Origin: Stenotrophomonas sp. SAM-B | Lineage (GTDB): Bacteria > Pseudomonadota > Gammaproteobacteria > Xanthomonadales > Xanthomonadaceae | Direction: 5' to 3' | Assembly: GCF_013387485.1 (NCBI RefSeq) | Contig: NZ_JABBXB010000001.1 | Location: forward strand, 702,001-766,000 | DNA: 64,000 nt | Shown here: positions 46,469 to 55,329 of the stretch, in pieces | Numbering within the stretch: the stretch's first letter is position 1 | How the letters are laid out: the number at the start of each line of letters is the position of its first letter | Made by a program: the position numbers and the translations under genes | The notes under the pieces: generated by a model | Seen by the model: only the letters and a program-made list of their open reading frames with translations | What the model was told of the DNA's origin: nothing | Database searches by the model: none

Positions 46469-46861
46469 ATGCGCTGGCTCTGGTTCGGCCTGGGCTGGAT
46501 CATGGTGGCGCTGGGCGTCATCGGCGCCCTGCTGCCGGTGATGCCGACCACGATCTTCCTGATCCTGGCCGTCAGCTGTTTCGCGCGCAGCTCGCCGACA
46601 TTCGAACGCCGGCTGCTCGAGCATCCGCGTTACGGGCCCCCGCTGCGCCTGTGGCGCGAGCAGGGCGCCATCAGCCGCAAGGGCAAGGCCTTCGCCGGCG
46701 CCGGCATGGCGTTCGGCTTCGTCATGTTCTGCTGGGGCGCGCATCCGTCCTGGCCGCTGCTGCTTGGCGTCGGGGTGTTCTTCGCGGCCAGCGCGGCATA
46801 TGTGCTGTCGCGGCCCGCGCCGCGGCCGCCCGGCGTGCCGGTTCCCCCGTCGGAGCGCTGA
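46469..46861 (+). CDS. DUF454 (YbaN-like) inner membrane protein
   Basis: 130 aa with three or four hydrophobic helices: MRWLWFGLGWIMVALGVIG, then LLPVMPTTIFLILAVSCFA (the family signature) and FERRLLEHPRYGPPLRLW. ATG 46469 lies 49 nt after hemO in the same direction; a GTG one codon upstream is possible. DUF454 genes often sit beside heme oxygenase or iron-uptake genes; their function is unknown. Confidence 0.88.
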   Translation: MRWLWFGLGWIMVALGVIGALLPVMPTTIFLILAVSCFARSSPTFERRLLEHPRYGPPLRLWREQGAISRKGKAFAGAGMAFGFVMFCWGAHPSWPLLLGVGVFFAASAAYVLSRPAPRPPGVPVPPSER

Positions 46862-46985
46862 ACGCGGTGCCTCGCCTGCGCGGATCCACACCGCAACACC
46901 CCGATACTTCTCCGCCTCCCTCTCGCCTCCCTCTCGCCTCCGGCGCTGCCCCGCGCCGCGACGCCCCTGACAGACGACCCTGCTG

Positions 46986-47717
46986 ATGACCTTGCCGATC
47001 GATGTTCCTGCCGCCGTGGCGGCATTGCCGCATGACCTGACCCCCTGGGGCATGTACCAGGCCGCCGATGGCGTGGTGCAGACCGTGATGATCGGGCTGG
47101 CACTCGCCTCGATCGCCACCTGGACGGTGCTGGTCGCCAAGACCTGGGAGCTGGGCCGGCAGCGCACGCGACTGCGCCAGGCCCGCGCGCTGCTGCTGCA
47201 GTCGGCGCACCTGCCGGCGCCCCGGACGCATGCGCTGCTCGACGAGGGCGCGGCCCACGCGCTGATCGACGCGGCCCGCACCGAGCTGCGCCTGTCGCAG
47301 GACGCGCACGATCCGGTCGGCATCAAGGAGCGCGTCGCCTCGCGGCTGGAACGCATCGAACTGGCGCACGCGCGGCAGTTGCGCACCGGGGTCGGCCTGC
47401 TCGCCAGCATCGGCGCGATCGCGCCGTTCGTCGGCCTGTTCGGCACGGTGTGGGGGATCATGAACAGTTTCATCGGCATCGCCCACGCCAACACCACCAA
47501 CCTGGCCGTGGTCGCCCCGGGCATCGCCGAGGCGCTGCTCGCGACCGCCCTGGGCCTGGTCGCGGCGATTCCCGCCGTGGTGATCTACAACCACTTCACC
47601 CGCGTGCTGGGCGGCATCCGCGGCCTGCTGGGCGATCTGTCCGCCGGGGTGCAGCAACTGGTGTCGCGCGATCTGGACCGGCGCGGCAACGCCCCTGCCG
47701 TGCGCGACGCGCGCTGA
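46986..47717 (+). CDS. exbB: ExbB-type TonB energiser, MotA/TolQ/ExbB family
   Basis: 243 aa inner-membrane proton-channel subunit. Three helices: VQTVMIGLALASIATWTVL, then LLASIGAIAPFVGLFGTVWGI and ALLATALGLVAAIPAVVIY. The GLFGTVWGI and ALLATALGLVAAIPA motifs are diagnostic. It is followed at 9 nt by exbD and tonB, forming a complete energising operon. The 124 nt before it contain a short CT-rich tandem repeat (CGCCTCCCTCT) and no gene. Confidence 0.95.
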   Translation: MTLPIDVPAAVAALPHDLTPWGMYQAADGVVQTVMIGLALASIATWTVLVAKTWELGRQRTRLRQARALLLQSAHLPAPRTHALLDEGAAHALIDAARTELRLSQDAHDPVGIKERVASRLERIELAHARQLRTGVGLLASIGAIAPFVGLFGTVWGIMNSFIGIAHANTTNLAVVAPGIAEALLATALGLVAAIPAVVIYNHFTRVLGGIRGLLGDLSAGVQQLVSRDLDRRGNAPAVRDAR

Positions 47718-47726
47718 GGAGCGGCC

Positions 47727-48152
47727 ATGGCCATCAAGACCGCCCGCCACGACGACGACGCGCTGGAAGAAAGCCACGAGATCAACGTCACCCCCTTCAT
47801 CGATGTGATGCTGGTGCTGCTGATCATCTTCATGGTCGCCGCGCCGCTGGCCACGGTGGATACGCCGGTGGACCTGCCGGCCAGTACCGCAAAGCCGCAG
47901 CCGCGCGATGGGGAACCGGTGTTCCTCTCGGTGCGGGCCGATCTGTCGCTGAGCATCAATGACGTGCCGGTCGGCACGGACGGGCTGAACGCCACGCTGG
48001 AACGGCTGACCGCCGGTGATCACGAGCAGCGCATCTACCTGCGCGCCGACCAGGCCGTGCCCTATGGCGAGCTGATGCAGACCATGAACGCGCTGCGCGC
48101 CGCCGGGTATCGCCGGATCGCACTGGTTGGCGTCGAGCAGCGCAGCGAATGA
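47727..48152 (+). CDS. exbD: ExbD-type TonB energiser, TolR/ExbD family
   Basis: 141 aa. One N-terminal membrane helix with the essential proton-carrying Asp in INVTPFIDVMLVLLIIFMV, and a periplasmic domain. Its stop overlaps the tonB start (ATGA, 48149-48152), so expression is coupled. Confidence 0.95.
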   Translation: MAIKTARHDDDALEESHEINVTPFIDVMLVLLIIFMVAAPLATVDTPVDLPASTAKPQPRDGEPVFLSVRADLSLSINDVPVGTDGLNATLERLTAGDHEQRIYLRADQAVPYGELMQTMNALRAAGYRRIALVGVEQRSE

Positions 48153-48877
48153 GCCGCGACACCCCTGCATCGCTGCGTTGGGCGGGCAGCCTGGCCCTGG
48201 TGCTGGCCGCGCATGCGCTGCTGATCGGCGGCGCGGTGTGGTGGCAGCAGCGCGCGCCGGTGCTGGTCAGTGATATGCCGGTGGAAGCGGTGATGGTGGA
48301 GCTGGCGCCGGTCCCGGAGGCGCCGACCGCGCCACCGAAGGAGATGCCGCCCGGGCCGTTGCAGCAGGAGCAGCATCGGCCCGAGCCCACGCCGGTGCCC
48401 AAGGTCGATCTCCCGCCGGACGACACGCCGGACGCGCAGGACGTCCTGCGTCGCGAGACACCCCGCGAAGAAGAACCGACCGACCAGCGCAACGTGGAGC
48501 AGACGCTGGCACCGCCGGATGTGCCGGCGCGCCCGTCCGAGCGCTACGCCGCCACGCAGACCATTGCCGGCCGCCAGGGCCCTGCGGCCGTCACCTGGCA
48601 GGGCCTGCTGCTGGGCCATCTGGAACAGTACCGCCGCTACCCGCGCCAGGCCGAGCGCCTGCGCCAGCAGGGCGTGGCCTATGTGCGCTTCTCGGTGGAC
48701 CGGCAGGGCAACGCCTCCAACATCCGGCTGGGACAGAGCAGCGGCCATGCGCTGCTGGATGAGGAGACCCTGGCCACGGTGCGCCGCGGCAGCCCGTTGC
48801 CACCGCCGCCCGCGGAGATCACCGGCGATCCGGTGGAGGTGATGGTGCCGGTGACGTTCTTCCTCCGGCGTCGTTGA
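48149..48877 (+). CDS. tonB: TonB energy-transducing protein
   Basis: 242 aa. One membrane anchor (about 10-32, SLALVLAAHALLIGGAVWW), a Pro/Glu-rich spacer (about 50-120) and a C-terminal TonB domain (YRRYPRQAERLRQQGVAYV, FSVDRQGNASNIRL, DEETLATVRR) that contacts receptor TonB boxes. Co-operonic with exbB-exbD. Serves the STN receptor and probably the receptor at 34 kb as well. Confidence 0.94.
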   Translation: MSRDTPASLRWAGSLALVLAAHALLIGGAVWWQQRAPVLVSDMPVEAVMVELAPVPEAPTAPPKEMPPGPLQQEQHRPEPTPVPKVDLPPDDTPDAQDVLRRETPREEEPTDQRNVEQTLAPPDVPARPSERYAATQTIAGRQGPAAVTWQGLLLGHLEQYRRYPRQAERLRQQGVAYVRFSVDRQGNASNIRLGQSSGHALLDEETLATVRRGSPLPPPPAEITGDPVEVMVPVTFFLRRR

Positions 48878-48985
48878 GGCGTGTGTCACGTCGGCAATGA
48901 CTTTCGACCCGCGTGCAAATGGTGACTGCGTTGCAACACTCGAGCAACACCGGTACGCCCTGATCAATAGCATGGAGCACGTCGT

Positions 48986-49843
48986 ATGGCCTGGAGGCAC
49001 ACCGTCTTATCCCTCTTCGTAGCTGCCGCATTCATGAGCGGCGTGGCTCACGCGCAAAGCACTGACGGCCGTCCGATTGCCGACTACCTGCTGATCGGTA
49101 GTTATCACATGAGCAATCCTGGCCGTGATCTGCAGAACATGACGGCCGACGACGTGTTGGGCGAAAAGCGTCAACAGGAAATAGCCGAGGTCACCCGGCT
49201 GTTGGAACGCTATCGACCAACCAAGATCATGGTCGAGGTCGACTCAGCTCGCCAAGCTACGCTCCAGGACAACTTTGCCGCTTCCTGTGCCGGCGAACGC
49301 GCGCTGTCGCGCAGTGAATCCGAACAGCTGGGCTTTCGTATCGCCTGCGCGCGGGACTTGGACAAGGTGTATGCCGTGGACTGGAACGGGCAGGGGCCGA
49401 TCACCGACAAGGCGCGCATCGACTACACCGCCGCAGCCGACACGTACGGCCAGCAGGAAGAGTACGCTGCCTTCAAGGCAATGTTGAAGGCGCAGGTAGA
49501 CAAGGATCAACGCCTGCTCGACAACGGAACCGTGGCGGAGGCGCTGCGCCACTTCAATGGCGCGCCTTGGCTGAATTGGAACGCCACCACGTATTACCGT
49601 CTTGGCCTGCTGGGCACGCCGGAAGATCCGGCCGGTGCCAACTGGGTGCAGTCGTGGTACGGGCGCAATCTTATGATCTTCAATGCAATCGCGCGTGCTA
49701 CCAACCCCGGTGATCGCGTGTTGGTGATCTATGGAGCGGGACATGGCAACTTGCTTCGCCAATTGGCGGAGGATTCGGGCCTTTACCGTGTCCACGATCC
49801 TGCCCGGTGGCTGTCGGACACGGGGCTGGCTGCATCGCCCTGA
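48986..49843 (+). CDS. secreted DUF5694-type protein
   Basis: 285 aa with a signal peptide (MAWRHTVLSLFVAAAFM to VAHAQ). The mature sequence has LIGSYHMSNPGRDLQN and a late GDRVLVIYGAGHGNLLRQL, with a central EVTRLLERYRPTKIMVEVD, which matches the DUF5694 pattern and the TraB/GumN-like hydrolase fold. Paired histidines in the N- and C-terminal motifs could bind metal. GGAG lies 9 nt before the ATG. Base composition looks lower in GC than in neighbouring genes. Catalytic activity is not established. Confidence 0.8.
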   Translation: MAWRHTVLSLFVAAAFMSGVAHAQSTDGRPIADYLLIGSYHMSNPGRDLQNMTADDVLGEKRQQEIAEVTRLLERYRPTKIMVEVDSARQATLQDNFAASCAGERALSRSESEQLGFRIACARDLDKVYAVDWNGQGPITDKARIDYTAAADTYGQQEEYAAFKAMLKAQVDKDQRLLDNGTVAEALRHFNGAPWLNWNATTYYRLGLLGTPEDPAGANWVQSWYGRNLMIFNAIARATNPGDRVLVIYGAGHGNLLRQLAEDSGLYRVHDPARWLSDTGLAASP

Positions 49844-49866
49844 CTGGAACGGCACGCACGCACCAC

Positions 49867-49899
49867 ACGGACGCGCTGGCATGAGGCCAGCGCGTCCGT
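49867..49899. terminator. bidirectional hairpin between DUF5694 gene and hppA
   Basis: A perfect 14-bp stem (ACGGACGCGCTGGC/GCCAGCGCGTCCGT) with a five-base loop, placed between two convergent genes. The flanks are only mildly T/A-rich. Confidence 0.7.
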
Positions 49900-49905
49900 C
49901 ATTCC

Positions 49906-51933
49906 TCAGAGCAGCGGCACCAGCAGCAGGGCCACGATGTTGATGATCTTGATCAGCGGATTGATCGCCGGACCGGCGGTGTCCTTGTAAGGATCGCCGA
50001 CGGTATCGCCGGTCACCGCGGCCTTGTGCGCCTCGCTGCCCTTGCCGCCGAAGTGGCCATCCTCGATGTACTTCTTGGCGTTGTCCCACGCGCCGCCGCC
50101 GGTGGTCATCGAGATCGCCACGAACAGGCCGGTGACGATGGTGCCGATCAGCAGGCCGCCGAGCGCACGCGGCCCGAGCAGCAGGCCGACCACCACCGGT
50201 ACCGCGACCGGCAACAACGACGGGATGATCATTTCCCGGATCGCCGAGCGGGTCAGCAGGTCCACCGCGCGGTCGTACTGCGGCTTGCCGGTGCCGTCCA
50301 TGATCCCGGGAATCTCGCGGAACTGGCGACGTACTTCCTCCACCACCGCCCCCGCCGCGCGACCCACCGCTTCCATCGCCATCGCGCCGAACAGATAGGG
50401 AATCAGGCCGCCGATCAGCAGGCCGATGATCACCTCATGGTTGGACAGGTCGAAGGCGAAGACCTCGCCGGGATTGGCGGCCTGCAGGTTGTGCGTGTAA
50501 TCGGCGAACAGCACCAGCGCGGCCAGGGCGGCCGAGCCGATCGCATAGCCCTTGGTCACCGCCTTGGTGGTGTTGCCGACCGCATCCAGCGGATCGGTGA
50601 TGTCGCGGATTTCCGGCGGCAGTTCGGCCATCTCGGCGATGCCACCGGCGTTGTCGGTGATCGGGCCGTAGGCATCCAGCGCCACGATCATGCCGGCCAT
50701 CGAGAGCATCGCGGTCGCGGCGATGGCGATGCCGTACAGGCCACCGAAATAGTGCGCCAGCCAGATCGCCACGCACACCGCGATCACCGGCAGGGCAGTG
50801 GACTTCATCGAGACACCGAGGCCGGCGATGATGTTGGTGCCGTGCCCGGTGGTGGAGGCCTGCGCCACGTGCTGCACCGGCTTGTACTGGGTGCCGGTGT
50901 AGTACTCGGTGATCCACACGATCAGCCCGGTCAGCACCAGCCCGATCAAGGCGCAGAAATACAGGTTCAGCGCACCATGCGCGTTGTCCGGCATCAACTG
51001 CGTGGTGATCGGGTAGAACGCGATCGCCGCCAGCACGCCGGACACGATCACGCCCTTGTACAGCGCGCCCATGATCGAGCCGCCGGGCTTCACCTTGACG
51101 AACAGCGCGCCGACGATCGAGGCGATGATCGACACGCCTCCCAGCACCAGCGGATACAGCACCGCGTTGGCACCGGCCTCGGCGATCATCAGGTTGCCAA
51201 GCAGCATCGTCGCGATCACCGTGACCGCATAGGTTTCGAACAGGTCGGCGGCCATGCCGGCGCAGTCGCCGACGTTGTCGCCCACGTTGTCGGCGATCAC
51301 CGCCGGGTTGCGCGGATCATCTTCGGGAATGCCGGCCTCGACCTTGCCCACCAGGTCCGCGCCGACGTCGGCGCCCTTGGTGAAGATGCCGCCGCCCAGT
51401 CGCGCGAAGATGGAAATCAGCGATGAGCCGAACGCCAGCCCGACCAGCGCATGCAGCGTCTGCGCCACATCCAGGCCCAGCTTCAGCAGCAGCGCGTAAT
51501 ACCCGGCCACGCCCAGCAGGCCGAGGCCGACCACCAGCATGCCGGTGATCGCACCGCCGCGGAAGGCGACGTCCATGGCCGCGCTCAGGCCGTTGCGGGC
51601 GGCTTCGGCCGTGCGCACGTTGGCACGCACGGACACGTTCATGCCGATGTAGCCGGCCGCGCCGGAGAGCACGGCCCCGATCGCGAAGCCGATCGCGGTG
51701 TACCAGCTGAGGAAGAAGCCGACCAGCACGAACAGCACGGCACCGGCGATGGCGATGGTCAGGTATTGACGGTTGAGATAGGCGCGCGCGCCTTCCTGGA
51801 TGGCGGCGGCGATTTCCTGCATGCGGGCATTGCCAGCCGGTTGCCGGAGGATCCAGCGTGCCGACACGATGCCGTAGAGAATCGCGAGAATGGCGCAGAA
51901 CAGCGCCAGAGAAAGCCCGTAACGTTCCAGCAT
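49906..51933 (-). CDS. hppA: membrane proton-translocating pyrophosphatase, K+-independent type
   Basis: 675 aa with about 16 helices; couples PPi hydrolysis to proton export. Start [13 protein letters not shown] (51933) is chosen since GGAGGGG lies just before it. Catalytic acidic motifs: [37 protein letters not shown] and [33 protein letters not shown] carries a Lys where K+-dependent enzymes have Ala, so the K+-independent type is inferred. It shares substrate chemistry with ppa and pfp nearby. Confidence 0.95.
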   Translation of the reverse strand: MLERYGLSLALFCAILAILYGIVSARWILRQPAGNARMQEIAAAIQEGARAYLNRQYLTIAIAGAVLFVLVGFFLSWYTAIGFAIGAVLSGAAGYIGMNVSVRANVRTAEAARNGLSAAMDVAFRGGAITGMLVVGLGLLGVAGYYALLLKLGLDVAQTLHALVGLAFGSSLISIFARLGGGIFTKGADVGADLVGKVEAGIPEDDPRNPAVIADNVGDNVGDCAGMAADLFETYAVTVIATMLLGNLMIAEAGANAVLYPLVLGGVSIIASIVGALFVKVKPGGSIMGALYKGVIVSGVLAAIAFYPITTQLMPDNAHGALNLYFCALIGLVLTGLIVWITEYYTGTQYKPVQHVAQASTTGHGTNIIAGLGVSMKSTALPVIAVCVAIWLAHYFGGLYGIAIAATAMLSMAGMIVALDAYGPITDNAGGIAEMAELPPEIRDITDPLDAVGNTTKAVTKGYAIGSAALAALVLFADYTHNLQAANPGEVFAFDLSNHEVIIGLLIGGLIPYLFGAMAMEAVGRAAGAVVEEVRRQFREIPGIMDGTGKPQYDRAVDLLTRSAIREMIIPSLLPVAVPVVVGLLLGPRALGGLLIGTIVTGLFVAISMTTGGGAWDNAKKYIEDGHFGGKGSEAHKAAVTGDTVGDPYKDTAGPAINPLIKIINIVALLLVPLL

Positions 51934-52158
51934 GTCCCCTCCCGGGTGATGGAATGACATCCAGTGAACGGATGAACTTCTCCACGCGGGGGCACAACGG
52001 GCTGCAACCATGAACCAACCCGTTCAGACCGTGCCCGGTCTTCAAGCGTGTGGCGGTGTTCAGCAATCCCTGGTGACCCGAGTATGCGGGCAAATCCTCG
52101 ATGCATGCCAGCAAGGATTGCAAACCGCGTGCGCGTGCCCGGATCGCCAACGACGGAG

Positions 52159-52206
52159 GTAGTGCCGGCCGCTGGCATCGGTAGTGGCGGCCGCTGGCCG
52201 GCAACC
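52159..52206. repeat. two SMAG-type elements
   Basis: GTAG-headed GCCGGCCGCTGGC palindromes starting at 52159 and 52181. The remaining bases between 51934 and 52295 show no gene or RNA. Confidence 0.75.
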
Positions 52207-52295
52207 AAGCAGATCCGGACGAAGAGCCGCCTTTGCCACGCCGTTCAGCCACCCACTGGCAGCCTCGGCCCATCCCCAGCCGTTGGAGCCCTGCC

Positions 52296-52799
52296 ATGTC
52301 CCCCCGTCATCTGTTGTGGCTGGCCCTGTTGCCCGCCGTGTCCTCTTTCGCCGCCGAGACCCCCGAACTGCAGCGCGCTGCGGGCACCCCGCAGGCGGTG
52401 GGCGCGGCCCACACCCTGCGCCAGATTCCCGAAGCCTGCGCGCGGCTGGAAGGCGTGTTCACCGGCGAAGCGGCCCAGCCATACAAATTCGCCGTGGTGC
52501 GCACCAGCGAGCAGTGCCAGCCGCGTGCCCGTTTCGTCGACTACGACAAGGCGCAGCCCAGCGAAGCCAAGGGCTGGAAACTCAACGATGTGATCCGCGT
52601 GCCGAATGCGTCGTGCCCGGCGCAGCAGGCCGTCGTCCGTGTGTGGCGCATGCCGGTCACCACCAAGCCCGAGCTGGATGGCCAGGGCCAGTCGCGCATC
52701 TATCTGGAAGACGCCAAGAAGCAGGCTGCGGCCGGCAAGATCGCCCAGGTGCCGATGTTCGCCGCGCAGATGATGGTCGAAGGCAAGGCCTGCAACTGA
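52296..52799 (+). CDS. secreted protein of unknown function
   Basis: 167 aa with a signal peptide MSPRHLLWLALLPAVSSFA; ATG 52296 has GGAG 8 nt before it. The mature protein has four cysteines (EACARL, SEQCQP, NASCPA, KACN), a charged stretch (ARFVDYDKAQPSEAKGWKL) and no domain I recognise. It lies between two SMAG clusters and is divergent from hppA; no co-transcribed gene. Confidence 0.75.
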   Translation: MSPRHLLWLALLPAVSSFAAETPELQRAAGTPQAVGAAHTLRQIPEACARLEGVFTGEAAQPYKFAVVRTSEQCQPRARFVDYDKAQPSEAKGWKLNDVIRVPNASCPAQQAVVRVWRMPVTTKPELDGQGQSRIYLEDAKKQAAAGKIAQVPMFAAQMMVEGKACN

Positions 52800-52814
52800 C
52801 TTGACCACACACCG

Positions 52815-53025
52815 GTAGTGCCGGCCGCTGGCCGGCTCCACGCGGACCGTCAGATTCCTGATGAAACCGGCCACTGGCCGGCTCCACGGAGTCGTGGCGG
52901 ACACCGCGATGCCGGCCAGCGGCCGGCACTACCCGAGCGCCGGACAGCCCCAAGGTGCCGGCCAGCGGCCGGCAGTACCCGAGCGCCGGACAGCCCCAAG
53001 GTACCGGCCAGCGGCCGGCACCACC
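52815..53025. repeat. array of five SMAG-type palindromes
   Basis: GCCGGCC-(G/A)-CTGGCCGGC units at about 52815-52836, 52867-52881, 52911-52933, 52957-52977 and 53001-53025, in mixed orientation. The last three are separated by repeated 25-bp GAGCGCCGGACAGCCCCAAG spacers. It lies directly downstream of pfp, which ends 9 nt away, and may serve as its 3' end. Confidence 0.85.
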
Positions 53026-53033
53026 GGGCTCGT

Positions 53034-54290
53034 TCATGCCTCGAAAGCAGGCAGCTTCTTCTTGACCGCCACGTTCTTCAGCGTCACGTACTTCGGCAGT
53101 CCATCGGGGCCGTACGGCAACGGCGCTTCCCCCTTGATCAGCGGAGCAAGGTAGGCGCGGGCCTTCTCGGTGATGCCGAAGCCATCGCGCCGGATGAAGC
53201 CGGCCGGCATCTTCTTCTCGTGATTGGCCACCTTGTGCAGCGGCGCGGCCTCGATCTTCCAGCGATACGGTGTATCGCTGGTGCGCACGATCACCGGCAT
53301 CACCGCGTTCTGGCCTTTCAGCGCGAACTGCACCGCGGCCTTGCCGACCGCCTGCGCCTGCTCCCAGTCGGTCTTCGAGGCGATGTGCCGCGCCGAGCGC
53401 TGCAGGTAATCGGGCAGGGTCCAGTGGACCTTGTAGCCCAGCGCATCCTTGACCCGCGCCGCCAGCTGCGAAGCGACGCCGCCCAGCTGGGTATGCCCGA
53501 ACGAATCGGTGCCGCCGCCCGCATCGGCGACGAAGCGCCCATCGGCGGTCTGGATGCCTTCGGAAGCCACCACCACGCAATAGCCCACGCGCTCGACCAC
53601 CTGCTTCACCTTGGCCAGGAACGCGGCCTCGTCATAGGCGCGCTCGGGCAGCAGGATGATGTGCGGGGCGTCGTCGACGCCCTGGCCGGCCAGGCCCGCG
53701 GCGGCGGCGAGCCAGCCGGCGTGGCGGCCCATGGCCTCGTAGACGAACACCTTGGTCGAGGTCTCGGCCATCGCGGCCACGTCGAGCGCAGCTTCGCGCA
53801 CGGAGACCGCGGTGTATTTGGCCGCCGAGCCGAAGCCCGGGCAGGTGTCGGTCACGGCCAGATCGTTGTCGATCGTCTTGGGCACGCCGATGCAGGTCAG
53901 GTCGTAGTCGAAGGCCTTGGCCAGCTGGGAGACCTTCCAGGCGGTATCGGCCGAATCGTTGCCGCCGTTGTAGAGGAACCAGCGCACGTCATGGGCGCGC
54001 AGCACCTCGAGCAGGCGCTCGTACTTGCCGCGGTCGGCCTCCAGCGACTTGAGCTTGTAGCGGCACGAGCCGAACGCACCGCCCGGGGTGTGGGCGAGGG
54101 CGGCGATGGCGGCGGCGGTCTCCCGGGAGGTGTCGATCAGGTCTTCGCGGAGCGCACCGAGGATGCCGTTGCGCGCGGCCAAGACCTTGATTCCTTTGGC
54201 CCTGGCCGTGCTGATGACCGCCGAGGCGGTGGCATTGATGACGGCGGTGACGCCGCCTGACTGGGCGTAGAGCAGGGTACCGTTGGGCAT
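53034..54290 (-). CDS. pfp: 6-phosphofructokinase, pyrophosphate-dependent
   Basis: 418 aa; reversible phosphorylation of fructose 6-phosphate using PPi. FLYNGGNDSADTA has Asp where ATP enzymes have Gly in GGDGS, and VPKTIDNDL carries the PPi-type Lys; both predict PPi use. EAMGRHAGWLAAAAG and CPGFGSAAKYTAVS are the sugar-phosphate motifs. AAGG precedes the ATG by 8 nt. Diverges from adk. It probably replaces or supplements ATP-PFK in glycolysis or gluconeogenesis. Confidence 0.93.
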   Translation of the reverse strand: MPNGTLLYAQSGGVTAVINATASAVISTARAKGIKVLAARNGILGALREDLIDTSRETAAAIAALAHTPGGAFGSCRYKLKSLEADRGKYERLLEVLRAHDVRWFLYNGGNDSADTAWKVSQLAKAFDYDLTCIGVPKTIDNDLAVTDTCPGFGSAAKYTAVSVREAALDVAAMAETSTKVFVYEAMGRHAGWLAAAAGLAGQGVDDAPHIILLPERAYDEAAFLAKVKQVVERVGYCVVVASEGIQTADGRFVADAGGGTDSFGHTQLGGVASQLAARVKDALGYKVHWTLPDYLQRSARHIASKTDWEQAQAVGKAAVQFALKGQNAVMPVIVRTSDTPYRWKIEAAPLHKVANHEKKMPAGFIRRDGFGITEKARAYLAPLIKGEAPLPYGPDGLPKYVTLKNVAVKKKLPAFEA

Positions 54291-54431
54291 GGTGCGACCT
54301 TGGTCTGGGGGAAGGACATTGCAGAGACATTACCGGTATGGGGTAAAGTGCGCGTATTGCGGTGCAGCGTGATTGTGGACAATCCCGGGGCGCGCGCCCT
54401 TCCATTTTCTTACCAAGTTGGAGTCAGGTTG

Positions 54432-54995
54432 ATGCGATTGGTTCTGTTGGGACCGCCCGGTTCGGGCAAGGGGACACAGGCGACGCGCCTGAAGGAACAC
54501 CTGTCGATTGCGCACATTTCCACCGGCGACCTGCTGCGTGCCGAAGTGGCCGCCGGCACCGAGCTGGGCAAGCAGGCCAAGGCCGTGATGGATGCCGGTA
54601 ACCTGGTGTCCGATGACATCCTGCTGGGCATGCTCGAGTCGCGCCTGGGCCAGGACGACGTGGCCAAGGGCTTCATCCTCGACGGTTACCCGCGCAACGT
54701 GGCCCAGGCCAACGCGCTGGACGCCCTGCTGGCCAAGATCGGCCAGCCGCTGGATGCCGTCGTGCAGCTGGACGTGCCGACCGAACTGCTGGTCGAGCGC
54801 ATCGCCGGCCGCGCCGCCGAACAGGGCCGCGCCGATGACAACCCCGAATCCGTGCGCCAGCGCCTGCAGGTCTACAACGACCAGACCGCGCCGGTGGTGG
54901 ATTTCTATGCCGGCCGCGGCACGCTCGCACGCGTGGATGGCGTGGGCGAACTGAACGATGTGGAAGCGCGCATCCGCGCCGCGATCCAGGCCTGA
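54432..54995 (+). CDS. adk: adenylate kinase, short form
   Basis: 187 aa (MRLVLLGPPGSGKGTQATRL). P-loop GPPGSGKGT, NMP-binding HISTGDLLR and GFILDGYPRN are visible. The LID region is replaced by a short Asp/Glu-Arg loop (GRADDNPESVRQRL), with no zinc cysteines. Buffers AMP/ADP/ATP. The true ATG lies 132 nt inside a longer open frame; the coding sequence before it is not adk-like. Confidence 0.95.
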   Translation: MRLVLLGPPGSGKGTQATRLKEHLSIAHISTGDLLRAEVAAGTELGKQAKAVMDAGNLVSDDILLGMLESRLGQDDVAKGFILDGYPRNVAQANALDALLAKIGQPLDAVVQLDVPTELLVERIAGRAAEQGRADDNPESVRQRLQVYNDQTAPVVDFYAGRGTLARVDGVGELNDVEARIRAAIQA

Positions 54996-55050
54996 GCCGG
55001 TCGGTGCCGCTGCGGCGGCACCGTACCCGCGCCGGGTGTGCAGGATCCCT

Positions 55051-55208
55051 GAAACACACACGCCCGGCCCCCGAAGGGACCAGGCGCGTGGTTTGAAGGT
55101 GCCAGCGAGCGGGCTTGCTCAGAGCCCCGCAGCATGAGCCCCCCTGGGGATGGCCTCTTGGGGAGTAGGACCAATGGGGTACTGCGGCTGGCCACGCGAA
55201 TTGTGTCC
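55051..55208 (-). ncRNA. ssrS: candidate 6S-like structured RNA
   Basis: The 334 nt between adk and mpl has no credible gene but a minus-strand fold: GGACACA pairs with TGTGTTT at the ends, CGCGTGG (55192-55198) with CCACGCG (55085-55091), and CCAGC (55187-55191) with GCTGG (55102-55106), leaving a large internal bubble. The 5' side TTCGC...GGCCAG and 3' side CACCTTCAAACCA resemble matching sites of enterobacterial 6S RNA. A TACTGT box lies 7 nt before the proposed 5' end. The name is a proposal from structure and short matches only. Confidence 0.45.
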
Positions 55209-55329
55209 GTCTTCACAGTACGGCGCTATCGGGAATTCCCCGACACCCTGCTGGATTTTTCTGATAGTCGACTAGGAGTTGTCTGACGGCGATCTCCATC
55301 GACGCTGGTGATCGGCGACAATCGTACGC

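Noticed and set aside
46905-46945. CT-rich CGCCTCCCTCT tandem repeat before exbB
   Set aside because: Only about three short imperfect units in a non-coding gap; no regulatory site could be supported.
54905-55216. 103-codon minus-strand frame between adk and mpl
   Set aside because: It overlaps the end of adk, lacks a family signal and falls in the structured RNA candidate.
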